A stretch of 64,000 nucleotides of DNA from CAZMSD01 sp964568855 (GTDB taxonomy: Bacteria > CAIWAD01), in the NCBI GenBank assembly GCA_964568855.1, contig CAZMSD010000018.1, positions 1 through 64,000 on the forward strand, read 5' to 3'. The notes beneath the pieces are model-generated. The model ran no database searches. It saw nothing but the letters and a program-made list of their open reading frames with translations, and had not been told where the DNA came from. This document shows positions 37,519 to 47,506 of this stretch, piece by piece. Position numbers and translations under genes: made by a program. Numbering within the stretch: the stretch's first letter is position 1; every line of letters begins with the position of its first letter.

Positions 37519-38355
37519 ATGCCGATAGAATCCTCGAAGCCGATTCTCACGGCGGATAATGGTTCCGAGGGCACCGTGGCTACTGCCGAATCCACCCTGC
37601 AGCTCTGCATCTCCAGACCCGGGATGGAACTCCGTCTGCACCCCGGCCTGGTGCGCGAGCGCAACGAGGACTGGGCGGGCTGGCGGCTGGAGAACGGTCG
37701 CCTGGCCTGCGCGGTCTGCGACGGCCTGGGCGGACTCCGTCACGGGGACCTTGCCTCCAAGGCGGCCGTGTCGGCCTTTCTCGAAGTCATGATTCCGGAG
37801 GGCAACGGGGACGGCCGCTCCTGGCGGCGAAAGCGCGAACCCGACCTGGGGGGCGCATTCCTGAGCCTTCAGCAGCGCATCCTCGCCCTTCAGGAAGAGC
37901 TGGACGAGGCCCGGATCGGCACCACACTGACAGGCGTCTGCCTGGAAGGCGAGCGTCTCTGGATGCTGCACCTGGGCGACAGCAGGGCCTACCTGCTGCG
38001 CGGAAAGGACGTACTGCTCCTGAGCCGGGATCACAGCCTGGTCTCCACCCTGGGACTGAGCGAGGAAATGTCCGCGCAACATCCCCTGAAGCACGTTGTG
38101 ACCCGCATGCTGGGCAAGCTGGACGCCGAAGATCCAGACACCCTGGAGCTGAAACTGGCGCCGGGCGATCGCCTGCTGCTCTGCACCGACGGGCTGGTGA
38201 ACGCGGGGATTCTCAGCTCCCACCTGAGACGGATCGCCTGGGATGCGGAGACCGACACGGAGCTGGCGGATCGTCTCCTGCAGCATGCCCTGGACCAGGG
38301 GGCCCCCGACAACGTCTGTCTCGCCCTGATTACGCCGGAGCGACTGGAGCGATGA
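37519..38355 (+). CDS. PP2C-type serine/threonine phosphatase
   Basis: 278 aa. All PP2C metal motifs are present: VRERNEDWAG, VCDGLGG, LGDSRAYLL, LCTDGLVN and DNVCLAL. It would dephosphorylate proteins phosphorylated by the kinase encoded next, whose ATG overlaps its stop (ATGA). The PP2C fold begins near residue 36, so the ATG at 37624 is an alternative start. Confidence 0.9.
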   Translation: MPIESSKPILTADNGSEGTVATAESTLQLCISRPGMELRLHPGLVRERNEDWAGWRLENGRLACAVCDGLGGLRHGDLASKAAVSAFLEVMIPEGNGDGRSWRRKREPDLGGAFLSLQQRILALQEELDEARIGTTLTGVCLEGERLWMLHLGDSRAYLLRGKDVLLLSRDHSLVSTLGLSEEMSAQHPLKHVVTRMLGKLDAEDPDTLELKLAPGDRLLLCTDGLVNAGILSSHLRRIAWDAETDTELADRLLQHALDQGAPDNVCLALITPERLER

Positions 38356-41300
38356 GCGAGCGCTGCCCATACAACGATCCCTCGGGGCGCTACATCGTGG
38401 GACGGCCCCTGGGCGAGGGCGCCACGGCGCTGGTCTGCGAGGCCCGCGATTCCTGGACGGACCGTGACGCGGTACTCAAGGTCTCCCGTGAGCCCGGCTT
38501 CCCGGAGGCCTTTCGCAACGAAGCCGAACTGCTGCCCGGCATGGTCTCCGGGGTGTTTCCCGAGCTGTTGGACCTGCGTACGGGAGATGAGGAGCAGCAG
38601 GGCCTGCTGGTGCTCGAGCGGAAAGCGGGAACTCCAGCGGACGGCGGTGCCGAGGTGGACCCGCGGGACCTGCCCTGGATCGCCTGCCAGTTGCTGCAGG
38701 GCCTGGCGGAGCTGGCGGATCGCGGTTACGTCCACGGCGACCTGAGTCCGGCCAACGTCCTGCTCTCGGGCACTCGAGCCTCCCTGATCGACCTGGGATT
38801 TTCCAGAAAGCCCGACGACGGCGTCAGGCGCCGTACCGGCACCCTGATCTCCATGCCCCCCGAGGTGCTGGCCGAGGGACGGTTGCACCGTAATTCGGAC
38901 GTCTTCTCCCTGGGCGTGGTGCTCTACATTCTGCTCAGCGGCCACTCGCCCTGGCCGGACGATCCCGATGAAGCAGTCTCGGCGGCCATGGCCGGCAGGA
39001 TCCGGCCTCCCCGGCTGGGCGAGGAGCACCCCTTCTACACGCGGATCAAGAGCTGTCTCGCCGCAGATCCCGAAGCCAGGCCCTCTCCACAGGAACTCCT
39101 CGCAGAGCTGGTGGGGGAACTCCCGCCGGATCAACAGGCGCTGCTGGTTCCGAGACAGCCCTGTGCGCGCCCCTGTGCCCCGTCTGCGCAGGAGGCGATC
39201 GACCGGCTGCTGCAGGGCGAGTCCCTGCTGATTCAGGGACCTCCGGGCGCCGGCAAGCGTCATGCCGTAATCCTGGCCCGCCGGGAGCTCCTGCTGGCGG
39301 ACAGGGGACTCTTCCCCATCGAACTGGATGGCCGGGACATCTTCGCCTGGGCCGCGGAGCGCTACCAGCGACACCCCCGGCTCGAACTCTATCCCGAGCT
39401 GGCGGAGGTCCTGCGATCGCCGCAGAATGCGGAAGCGGAGAAGCTGGGCACTCGGCTGCGCCCGCTGAATAGGCAGCTGCTCTCCTTCATCGGCGAGGCC
39501 CAGCCGGAAGCCCGCCTCGGGATCCTGCTGGACCTCGGACGGTCATCGGGCGGATCGGAGACGGTTGAATCGCTGCGGGACCTGCTGGCGGTGGCCGGCG
39601 AGCTGAAGCTCCAGGTGGCGGTTGTGGCGGACGGCGAGCTTCCCGAAGCACTGCGCCGGGGCGAGTCGACTGTGCTGAAGATCCCTCTGCCGGGCCTCGA
39701 GTATTTCTGCCGCCTGCTGGAATCACCAGCGCCGGGCCTGCGAATCGGCCGGCCGCTGCTGGAGGATCTGGATCAACTGAGCGGCGGTCACGCCGGCGCG
39801 GGGCTGCGCATCTTCCAGCGCAACCTGGCCCTCGGCCGCCTGGTGCACGGAGAGGAAGGCTGGCGGAGGGGAGATCGCGAACTCCTCGGCGAGGCGGGTT
39901 GGAAGCGAGCGGACATCGAACGCCGCGACCCGGCCGAGTTGCTGCTGCTGGAAGAACTCAGCGCCATGCATCCCGGGCTGCCACCCGGCCTGTTCCGAAC
40001 GCTGATCCGGGATCATTCCCACGCGGCGTTGGACCGCCTGCAGGCGGAGGGCCTGGTTCGCGACGGCGGCGCCGGCCTGCTGCAGGTGCACCGGGAACTC
40101 CAGGACCTGCTGCCGGCGGACGGCAGGGCCGAGGCGCACCTGCGCATCCTCGATCGACTCTGGGAACGCGGCGACGCCGCCCCGGAATACCTGTTGCATC
40201 ACCTGGCCGGCGCGGGAATCGCCCGCTGCGGTCATCGCCGGGCCCGCAGAATCCTCGCCGATGCCGGGGAAGTGGTGCATCCCCATCTGCAGGTCCGCCT
40301 GATTCCCGAGCTGCTGGAACGGACGCAGGGTTCGGATCGCCTGAACCTGCTGCACGACCTGTATAACGCCCTCTTCGAACTGGGCCGCCTCGAGGAAGCC
40401 CGCAAGACCATCCGGCAACTGCTGGCCCTGCGGGACCTGCCGGCTTCGCAGGCCATCCAGGTGCTGTTCAAACTGGTGCACAGCTACCGCAGCGAGGGAC
40501 GCTTCCGGCTGGCCTGCCGCCTGCTGCGGGCGGGCCTGCGGTCCGCGGAGACGGAGCGCCAGCGGCTGCAGCTGCTGGTGCAACTGGCCGAATCCGAACT
40601 GGACGGCAAGAACGCCGATTCGGCCCAGGGCCACCTGGCGGAGGCGCTGGTGATCTACCGCGGCATGATGGAATCCGGCGTCCTGGACGACCTGAGTTAC
40701 ACCATCAACGCGCTGGGCGGTCTGGCTTTCCGCAGCGGACGCCTCGCGGAAGCCGGCGAGGTCTGGGAAGAGATGCGGCGGCGCCAGTGGGATCGCCTGG
40801 GCGGCAGGCAGCAAGTCTGGTTGTCGAACAACCTGGGCCTGATCCACCTCCAGGAAGGCCGGCTGCAGGAGGCTCGCGAACGACTGTCCTGGGCCTGCGA
40901 AGAGGCGGGACGCCTGCACCTGGAAACGGCGGAACTGATGGCTCGCATCAACCTGGCGACGGTGCACACCCACGAAGGACAGCCGGAGTTGGCGGTGCGC
41001 GAGCTGGACCGCTCGCTGCCGCTGGCTCGGTCGCTGGCCCAGCACGCCTACGAACTACCGATTCTTCACAACCGGGGGGAGGCCCAGGCCAGCCTGGGGC
41101 ACCTGGTGGAAGCCATGCGGGACTGGGAACTTGAAATCGAACTGGCCCTCGAGCGGCAACAGCCCGCCGAGGCCACGGAGCCGCTCAAGGAGATGCTCCT
41201 CCTGTTCTTCGACCTCGACCTGGCGCCGCCGGGAGCGCTCGAACAGCGCCTCCGGGAACTGAGCGGCTCCGGCACCGACCTGGTGGCCTACATCGAGTGG

Positions 41301-41813
41301 AACCTGATGCGCTCCTGGTCCCGGGCCAGCGGCGCCGAAGCGCTGCAGGACCTGACGGAAGCGGATGAAGCACTCGCCCGGGCCGAACAAGCGCAGATGA
41401 ACGGCCTGGCGGCGGCCTTGAACCAGTATCACAGCGGCGAACTGGATTCCGAGGGTCTGCTGGACGAGCTGCTGAAACTGCCGGAGAGCCCGCAGCGCCA
41501 CCGGCACATGCTGCGCCTGCTGGGTCGCATTCCGCACAGCGAGCGACAGGCCTGGGTGGAACACTCCTTCAACGGACAGCCGTTGAGCGACCTTTTGATC
41601 CTGCGCCGAAAATACCTGCTGGGCGAGGCCGCCTGCGCCGCGGGGGACTTCATCCAGGCCGGGGAGGAGCTGGGCGGAGCCGTCAAGATCGCCAGCGAGC
41701 TTACCGATCATCTACCGGATGATCTGCTTGGACAGTTAGGGAATTCCCGCATGATCCAGGCCCTGGTCCGAACGGCCGAGGCCTGTCGCGAACACTTACT
41801 GGACTGCGCCTGA
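38352..41813 (+). CDS. serine/threonine protein kinase with NTPase-like and TPR regions
   Basis: 1153 aa. The kinase domain (about 12-255) has Gly-loop GRPLGEGATALV, VLKVS with the ATP Lys, HGDLSPANVLL in place of HRD-N, and DLG in place of DFG (LIDLGFSRK). An AAA/STAND-like segment follows with a P-loop (GPPGAGKR, near 295) that ends in Arg rather than Ser/Thr, and LGILLDLG as possible Walker B. The C-terminal ~600 residues are TPR-like helical repeats (NNLGLIHLQEGRLQEARE). This is the layout of large sensory STK-ATPase-TPR proteins. It is coupled to PP2C upstream and histidine kinase downstream by 4- and 1-bp overlaps. Confidence 0.87.
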   Translation: MSERCPYNDPSGRYIVGRPLGEGATALVCEARDSWTDRDAVLKVSREPGFPEAFRNEAELLPGMVSGVFPELLDLRTGDEEQQGLLVLERKAGTPADGGAEVDPRDLPWIACQLLQGLAELADRGYVHGDLSPANVLLSGTRASLIDLGFSRKPDDGVRRRTGTLISMPPEVLAEGRLHRNSDVFSLGVVLYILLSGHSPWPDDPDEAVSAAMAGRIRPPRLGEEHPFYTRIKSCLAADPEARPSPQELLAELVGELPPDQQALLVPRQPCARPCAPSAQEAIDRLLQGESLLIQGPPGAGKRHAVILARRELLLADRGLFPIELDGRDIFAWAAERYQRHPRLELYPELAEVLRSPQNAEAEKLGTRLRPLNRQLLSFIGEAQPEARLGILLDLGRSSGGSETVESLRDLLAVAGELKLQVAVVADGELPEALRRGESTVLKIPLPGLEYFCRLLESPAPGLRIGRPLLEDLDQLSGGHAGAGLRIFQRNLALGRLVHGEEGWRRGDRELLGEAGWKRADIERRDPAELLLLEELSAMHPGLPPGLFRTLIRDHSHAALDRLQAEGLVRDGGAGLLQVHRELQDLLPADGRAEAHLRILDRLWERGDAAPEYLLHHLAGAGIARCGHRRARRILADAGEVVHPHLQVRLIPELLERTQGSDRLNLLHDLYNALFELGRLEEARKTIRQLLALRDLPASQAIQVLFKLVHSYRSEGRFRLACRLLRAGLRSAETERQRLQLLVQLAESELDGKNADSAQGHLAEALVIYRGMMESGVLDDLSYTINALGGLAFRSGRLAEAGEVWEEMRRRQWDRLGGRQQVWLSNNLGLIHLQEGRLQEARERLSWACEEAGRLHLETAELMARINLATVHTHEGQPELAVRELDRSLPLARSLAQHAYELPILHNRGEAQASLGHLVEAMRDWELEIELALERQQPAEATEPLKEMLLLFFDLDLAPPGALEQRLRELSGSGTDLVAYIEWNLMRSWSRASGAEALQDLTEADEALARAEQAQMNGLAAALNQYHSGELDSEGLLDELLKLPESPQRHRHMLRLLGRIPHSERQAWVEHSFNGQPLSDLLILRRKYLLGEAACAAGDFIQAGEELGGAVKIASELTDHLPDDLLGQLGNSRMIQALVRTAEACREHLLDCA

Positions 41814-43549
41814 TGCTCGGTTTGAATGAACGACTGAAGCAACTGATGGACCTGGAGGAGATCGCCTCCCGGCAGAAGGGCCGCCAGGGATCCTACAGCG
41901 AGCAGGAGTTCCAGCAGCTCCTGGCGATGGCCCGGATGGCCAACGCCTGCCTGGAACCGGCCGTCGCCCTGAAAGCCATCCTGCAGGCCTCCATCAACCT
42001 CGTGGGCGCGGAACGGGGAATGCTGGCCACCGTCCAGCCGGACGGCGAGCTGGAATTCCCGCTGGCCTATTCCGCCGCCGGTGAGGAGATCGACGACCCC
42101 GCCAGCCAGGTGAGCATGTCCATTATTCAGCGCGTGATCCACACCGGCAAGCCGCTGAAGGACGAGAACCTGGCGGAAAACGAGCAGTTGGCCAAGGCCC
42201 AGTCGGTTCTGGACCTGGAGCTGAAGAGCAGCATCTGCGTGCCGCTGAGGATCAAGGACCGGATTTCCGGCGTGATCTACGTGGACAACAGCAGTACTTC
42301 CATTTTCACCGAGCGGATGGTGCTGTTGCTGGATGGATTCTGCGAGCTGGCTTCCATTATTCTCACCCAGCTCGAGTTGCGCAACGAGGAGCGCAACCGC
42401 TACCGCGAGCTGCGCAACCTGCAGGCCTACCATCAGAGCATCGTGGACTCGCTGCCCAACTCTCTGCTGGTCTTCGACGAGGAGGGCTGGATTCACTTCT
42501 GCAACCGCACCTTCATCAACGAACTGGAGAAGATCCCCGAATTCCAGGCGGAAGGCTCGGGACCGTCGAAGCACCGTCTCAGCAGTGAACTGCTCGAGGC
42601 GATCAATGCCTGGAATGCGGCGGATTCGCTCTACTTCGACGTGGAAATCGACCAGTCGGCTTTTCGTTTCTGGCCCTTCGCCCTGTCGGGCAGCGATTCA
42701 TCCGCCGGGCTGCGCGGTACCATCGTCGCCGACGTGACGCTGCAGAAACAGCTCGAACGGGAACTGCTGGCCGGCGAGAAGATGTCCATGCTCAGCCGGA
42801 TGGCGGGATCCATCGCCCACGAGATCAAGAACGCCCTGGCGCCTCTGATCGGCCATGTCCAGCTGATGCAGATGAAAGTGGGCGAGTGCGCCGAGTTCCA
42901 GGAAGAGTTCGGCAAGGAGCTGGAGGTTGTGGACGACATGGCCGGGCGCATCAACCGGATTTCCGGCAGCCTGGGCGAGTTGTCGCGTCCCCTGAATTTC
43001 GAACCCGCCTGCCTGGATCTGAACGAACAGACTCGCAAGGTCTGCGAGCTTCTACGCGAGACCGGGGGCAAAATCAAGCGCTTCGAGTTGCGCGAATCGG
43101 CGCCGGCCGCCGGGGACGACTGCGAAGACAAAACCGAGGAATCGTGCCCCTACGTGCTGCAGCTTGAGTTGGAGAAGGATGCGGCTCCCGTCTTCGGAGA
43201 CGCGGACCTGCTGCAGCAGATGCTGATGAACCTGGTGATCAACTCCGCCCACGCCGTCGAGGAAGTGGGACGAGGCACAATTCGGGTTCGCACCGCCGTG
43301 ACCGCGACGGGATCCGTCCTGGAAGTGTGCGACACAGGTTGCGGCATGTCCGCGCAGATCCAGCGCAAGATCTGGGAGCCCTACTTCACCACCAAGGGCA
43401 AGGACAAGGGTTCGGGACTCGGTCTCCCGCTGGTCCGCATGGTGGCCGACCGTCACAAGGCCAGCCTGCGCCTGCACAGCGAGGCCGGCAAGGGCACCTG
43501 TTTCACCTTCCGCTTCCCGCCCGTTTCCAAGCCCCGAAATGGTGGCTGA
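41813..43549 (+). CDS. GAF-PAS sensor histidine kinase
   Basis: 578 aa, no membrane segment. A GAF domain (about 45-190; GAERGMLATV, ICVPLRIKDRISGVIYVDN) is followed by PAS (about 210-320). HisKA has the phospho-acceptor His in SIAHEIKNALAPL near 335. HATPase has an N box NLVINSAHAVEE, DTGCGM and GSGLGLPLV. The start overlaps the kinase stop (TGATG). No response regulator gene adjoins it, so it may signal to a distant one or act together with the Ser/Thr kinase. Confidence 0.92.
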   Translation: MLGLNERLKQLMDLEEIASRQKGRQGSYSEQEFQQLLAMARMANACLEPAVALKAILQASINLVGAERGMLATVQPDGELEFPLAYSAAGEEIDDPASQVSMSIIQRVIHTGKPLKDENLAENEQLAKAQSVLDLELKSSICVPLRIKDRISGVIYVDNSSTSIFTERMVLLLDGFCELASIILTQLELRNEERNRYRELRNLQAYHQSIVDSLPNSLLVFDEEGWIHFCNRTFINELEKIPEFQAEGSGPSKHRLSSELLEAINAWNAADSLYFDVEIDQSAFRFWPFALSGSDSSAGLRGTIVADVTLQKQLERELLAGEKMSMLSRMAGSIAHEIKNALAPLIGHVQLMQMKVGECAEFQEEFGKELEVVDDMAGRINRISGSLGELSRPLNFEPACLDLNEQTRKVCELLRETGGKIKRFELRESAPAAGDDCEDKTEESCPYVLQLELEKDAAPVFGDADLLQQMLMNLVINSAHAVEEVGRGTIRVRTAVTATGSVLEVCDTGCGMSAQIQRKIWEPYFTTKGKDKGSGLGLPLVRMVADRHKASLRLHSEAGKGTCFTFRFPPVSKPRNGG

Positions 43550-43703
43550 GCAACCCTCGACTTCTCTTCAAACTACGTCTCAGTTCGACACCAACCTCGC
43601 CCAACGGCTTTGCTCCATTCCTCATTTGAACTTTCTGTGAAAGGCATTATCAAGTACTCCCGTTTATAGCGCTCTGAAGTGCTGATGCCTATCGCGTGTT
43701 CAC

Positions 43704-43732
43704 TTGACTCTAAATATATCGCATGATATGTT
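43704..43732 (+). promoter_or_regulatory. sigma70-type promoter of the defence helicase
   Basis: TTGACT, exactly 17 bp, TATGTT in a locally AT-rich stretch. The start near 43739 leaves a 35-nt leader to the ATG at 43774 but only 14 nt to the ATG at 43753. Confidence 0.7.
43716..43729. promoter_or_regulatory. palindrome ATATC-GCAT-GATAT overlapping the -10 element
   Basis: A perfect 5+4+5 inverted repeat spanning the spacer and the first bases of the -10. The downstream gene begins with an XRE helix-turn-helix, so autorepression at this operator is a reasonable inference. Confidence 0.5.
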
Positions 43733-43773
43733 GTCAATACTCCTGACACTCGATGGACAGAGGCAGGTTGCTG

Positions 43774-46700
43774 ATGGACCTATTTCCAAACAATGACTAT
43801 GCTGAGCAGATTAAGCGCCTCCGGGCCCGACTTGGCTTAACGCAAGTCGCATTAGCCGACAGACTCGGTGTATCATTCCCGACTGTAAATCGCTGGGAGA
43901 ATGCCAAGTCCAAACCCAGCCAACTCTCCTGGAAGCGTTTGCGCGAGCTGCACGCGTCCCACGAAGACATGGAGCCCTCTCCTAAAGGGACCCAGGGACT
44001 GCTGATTGAAAACCCACCCTTACTCGACTTCACAGCTGAACCAGGATTAATCCGCACGGTTGTCGAAGGGGAGCGCTTGTCGTTCGGTCATCTCGCCAAT
44101 CCCACCTTTGCCACAGAGATTTCCAGTATCGATCCGCTGCCGCATCAACACATCGCCGTGTACGACCGCATGCTGCAGCATGCCCGGTTGCGCTTTCTCC
44201 TGGCTGACGACGCGGGTGCCGGGAAGACGATCATGACGGGTTTGTATGTGCGCGAGATGACGTCTCGTCGGCTCCTTTCGCGGGTGCTGATCGTACCACC
44301 TGCCGGGCTGGTCGGTAATTGGAAGCGAGAGTTTCAGGTGCTCTTCAACATGCCGTTTCGCATCGTCAGCGGGCAGGATGCGAAGAACGGCAACCCATTC
44401 ACCGGACTCGACAGCGACCGCGTGATCGTCAGCGTCGATACCTTGTCGGGCGACCGGATGTTTGCGCGTCTGGCAGAGGAAGACGTCGAGCCATACGACC
44501 TGGTCGTGTTCGACGAGGCCCACAAGCTCTCCTGCGACAGGGGTGCTGAATTCCGCATCCGCAAGACCGGCAGATACAAGCTGGCGGAAGCCGTGGCGGG
44601 CGTCTACACCGGCGACGAGGGGTGGTCTCTGCCCTGGCAAGCGCACCATCTTCTTCTGTTGACCGCCACCCCGCATATGGGCAAGGACTACCCGTACTAC
44701 GCGCTCTGGCGTCTGCTCGAGCCGGAGGTGCTGGCGACCTTCGAGGCGTTCGAGCAGTTCCCGCGTGACCGGCGGCATCACTACTTCATCCGTCGCACGA
44801 AGGAAGAGATGGTCCGTCTCGACGGCCAACCGCTCTACCCCGCGCGGCAGTGCGACACGCTCGGCTACCAGCTCTCGTCCGGCGACGTAGGCGAGCAGCG
44901 ACTCTACGACGAGACCACTGACTACCTGCGCCACGTCTACAACAAGGCGAAGGTGCTCAACCAGTCGGCAGCCCGGCTCGCCATGGGTGTGTTCCAGCGT
45001 CGTATGGCCAGCTCCACGTATGCCCTGCTGTGCTCCTTCGAGCGACGGATCGCCAAGCTGGATCAGGTGATCGAGGACATCCAGGTCGGACGGCTTAGCA
45101 TCGAGCAATTGCTGACCCTGCAGCGTCGCATCAAGGACGATGCGGACGTCTTTGAATCGAAAACGGCCGACGAGGAAAGCACAGACGAGAGTTTGGAAGA
45201 AAACGAAGCCGCTGAAGACGCAATGCTGCAGGGCGTGATCGCGGAATCGCTGGCGGAGCTGGTTGCGGAACGAGAGCAGGTCGTGGCCCTGCGCAATCTG
45301 GCGCAACACGTCTATGATGCCGGTGTCGAGTCCAAATTTGACAAGCTCCGGGAAGTGATTACGGACAGCCGGTTCGCCGACGAGAAGATACTCATCTTCA
45401 CAGAGCACCGCGACACCATGGAGTTCCTGGTGCGTCGCCTGGGCGGCCTTGGGTATGCGGGGCATATCGCACAGATCCACGGCGGCATGCATTTCACCGA
45501 ACGGCAGGAGCAGATCGAGCGCTTCCGAGTGCCCGTCGAAGAGGGTGGAGCCCGGCTCATGGTATGCACCGATGCCGCCGCCGAGGGCGTCAACCTCCAG
45601 TTCTGCTGGATCATGGTGAACTATGACATTCCCTGGAACCCAGCCCGGCTCGAACAACGCATGGGACGGATTCACCGGTACGGCCAGAAGCACGATCCCG
45701 TCTTCATTGTGAACCTGGTGGCCCCGGCCACCCGTGAAGGCCGCGTGCTCAAGACGCTGCTCGACAAGCTCGAGAAGATCCGCAAACAGCTCAAGTCCGA
45801 CAAGGTCTTCGACAGCATTGGTCGTGTTTTCGTCGGCGTGTCCATCAAGGAATACATGGAGCGCGCGCTGGAGGACGGCGCGGACGTGGTTGCCGAGGAA
45901 CTCGATGGGCAGTTGACCAAGGAACAGGTGAAGGCCATGGAGGGGCGGGAACGTCGTCTCTACGGAGACGGCGGCGACGTCAAGAAAGAATTGCCGCGCC
46001 TGCGCGAATGCATCGAGTACGAGGCCTTCTTCCGTCTGCTCCCCGGCTACGTCCGCCGTTTCGTGGCGGCCGCCGCACCCCAGGTCGGCATCAAAGTAGA
46101 TGGCGACCTTGGCCGGACGTTTGATCTCGTTCCCTCAAAGAAGGGCGCCGTCGATCCCCTCCTGGTAGCCTTGGACAGCTACCCCGCCACCCAATCCCGG
46201 CGGCTTTCAGTCCAGCGCCCTGATGACCGGCAGGCGTGCATTTGGGTGCACCCCGGCGAACCGGTCTTCGAGCGTTTCCGGGAACTGGTCCGGCATAAGC
46301 TGGGCCGCGATGCTCTGCGAGGTGCCGTTTATATCGATCCGACGGCGGAGAAGCCCTACCTCTTCCACTTGGCTCGGCTAACGGTCGTGCGCAGGGCCGA
46401 CCCGGAGATTGGCGACCTCGCGCACGAAGAGATCGTCGAATGCCGTCTGGTCGGTATCCGTCAGAGCGAAGGCTCGGATATCTCGGTCTGCCCGGTGGAG
46501 CATCTCCTGTTGTTACGCGGGGGTGAAGGGCTGCCGCCGCAAGCCCAGCGTCTGGCCGTTGCAGCGCCAAAACTCCGGGACCAGGCGAACGCCTACCTGA
46601 TGGAGCGCGTATGCCGTGGCATGGCCGTTGAACGACGCAATCGGATGATGGCCGCGTTGCCGGAACGCGAGTCCTTCGTGGAACGCGGCTTCGATTTCCA

Positions 46701-47382
46701 GGAAGCCGAACTCGCTGCCGCGCGCGCCAAGCTCAGTCCAAAGGCTCGCGGAGGCAACAAGGGCGCAGCGGCGGAGCTTTCGCGCATCAAGGCGCAGCAA
46801 CGGGAGTTGCGCTATCGTCGGGACCAGGCCCTGGCCATATTCCGGCGCGAGCCGGAGTTGCTCGTCCCTGGCAGCATCGATTTCATTGCCCACGCCCTGG
46901 TCGTGCCCTCGGCCGCCAAGGCGGATCGGGAACGTCTGGATGCGAATGTCGAGCAAGTAGCCATGAACCTTGTCAAAGCCTACGAAGAGGCTTCGGGAGC
47001 CAGCGTGCGATTTGTGCATACGCCCGAACTCGCCCGAGCCGCCGGACTCCCTGAACACCCGGGTTTCGATGTACTGTCCATCCGTCCGGGTGACGAACGA
47101 CGCTGCATCGAGGTCAAGGGACGGGCCTCAATCGGCGAGATCGAGGTGACCGACAACGAATGGGCGCGTGCCTGCAACCTGCGCGACGACTACTGGCTCT
47201 ACGTGGCCTACCACTGCGCGACCCCGACGCCACAGTTGGTTCGTGTGCAGGATCCGTTCGATAGACTCCTCGTCCGTCCGTTCAGCAAGAGCCAGACGGT
47301 TACGCGAACCCTCACGGCGACGGTCGAGACTGGCGGGGTGCGTATTTCACAGCAACAGATCGTTGAAGTGGGGGAAGTATAG
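43774..47382 (+). CDS. XRE-SNF2 helicase-DUF3883 fusion, defence protein
   Basis: 1202 aa. Residues ~8-60 are an XRE/Cro helix-turn-helix (TQVALADRLGVSFPTVNRWE). A SNF2/SF2 helicase follows with Walker A DDAGAGKT near 145-152, DEAH at 247-250, TATPH, and a C-lobe with DAAAEGVNLQ and QRMGRIHRYGQ. A long alpha-helical region follows. The last ~130 residues are DUF3883, with IEVKGR typical of the Mrr/NO VEIN nuclease-like fold. SNF2 helicases of this build occur in DISARM-like systems. The start 43774 is preferred over 43753 because of the promoter position and an upstream AGAGGCAGG. It has its own promoter and is followed by a terminator at 47542. Confidence 0.88.
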   Translation: MDLFPNNDYAEQIKRLRARLGLTQVALADRLGVSFPTVNRWENAKSKPSQLSWKRLRELHASHEDMEPSPKGTQGLLIENPPLLDFTAEPGLIRTVVEGERLSFGHLANPTFATEISSIDPLPHQHIAVYDRMLQHARLRFLLADDAGAGKTIMTGLYVREMTSRRLLSRVLIVPPAGLVGNWKREFQVLFNMPFRIVSGQDAKNGNPFTGLDSDRVIVSVDTLSGDRMFARLAEEDVEPYDLVVFDEAHKLSCDRGAEFRIRKTGRYKLAEAVAGVYTGDEGWSLPWQAHHLLLLTATPHMGKDYPYYALWRLLEPEVLATFEAFEQFPRDRRHHYFIRRTKEEMVRLDGQPLYPARQCDTLGYQLSSGDVGEQRLYDETTDYLRHVYNKAKVLNQSAARLAMGVFQRRMASSTYALLCSFERRIAKLDQVIEDIQVGRLSIEQLLTLQRRIKDDADVFESKTADEESTDESLEENEAAEDAMLQGVIAESLAELVAEREQVVALRNLAQHVYDAGVESKFDKLREVITDSRFADEKILIFTEHRDTMEFLVRRLGGLGYAGHIAQIHGGMHFTERQEQIERFRVPVEEGGARLMVCTDAAAEGVNLQFCWIMVNYDIPWNPARLEQRMGRIHRYGQKHDPVFIVNLVAPATREGRVLKTLLDKLEKIRKQLKSDKVFDSIGRVFVGVSIKEYMERALEDGADVVAEELDGQLTKEQVKAMEGRERRLYGDGGDVKKELPRLRECIEYEAFFRLLPGYVRRFVAAAAPQVGIKVDGDLGRTFDLVPSKKGAVDPLLVALDSYPATQSRRLSVQRPDDRQACIWVHPGEPVFERFRELVRHKLGRDALRGAVYIDPTAEKPYLFHLARLTVVRRADPEIGDLAHEEIVECRLVGIRQSEGSDISVCPVEHLLLLRGGEGLPPQAQRLAVAAPKLRDQANAYLMERVCRGMAVERRNRMMAALPERESFVERGFDFQEAELAAARAKLSPKARGGNKGAAAELSRIKAQQRELRYRRDQALAIFRREPELLVPGSIDFIAHALVVPSAAKADRERLDANVEQVAMNLVKAYEEASGASVRFVHTPELARAAGLPEHPGFDVLSIRPGDERRCIEVKGRASIGEIEVTDNEWARACNLRDDYWLYVAYHCATPTPQLVRVQDPFDRLLVRPFSKSQTVTRTLTATVETGGVRISQQQIVEVGEV

Positions 47383-47471
47383 TGCCATGGATCGCAGGAC
47401 AGAAACTCGTGATTGGTTTGCGCCTGAACGTAACTTGCTTGAAACAGGAGGTTGCTCTTGTCGGAAAAGTC

Positions 47472-47500
47472 TTGCTGAGGTGAAATCATGCGTGTATATT
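47472..47500 (+). promoter_or_regulatory. sigma70-like promoter upstream of the NYN gene
   Basis: TTGCTG, exactly 17 bp, TATATT. The start is expected near 47507. Confidence 0.55.
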
Positions 47501-47506
47501 TATATA

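Noticed and set aside
47470..47500. Hammerhead ribozyme core (CTGA...GAAA)
   Set aside because: CTGAGGTGAAA lacks the required CUGANGA core and flanking stems.
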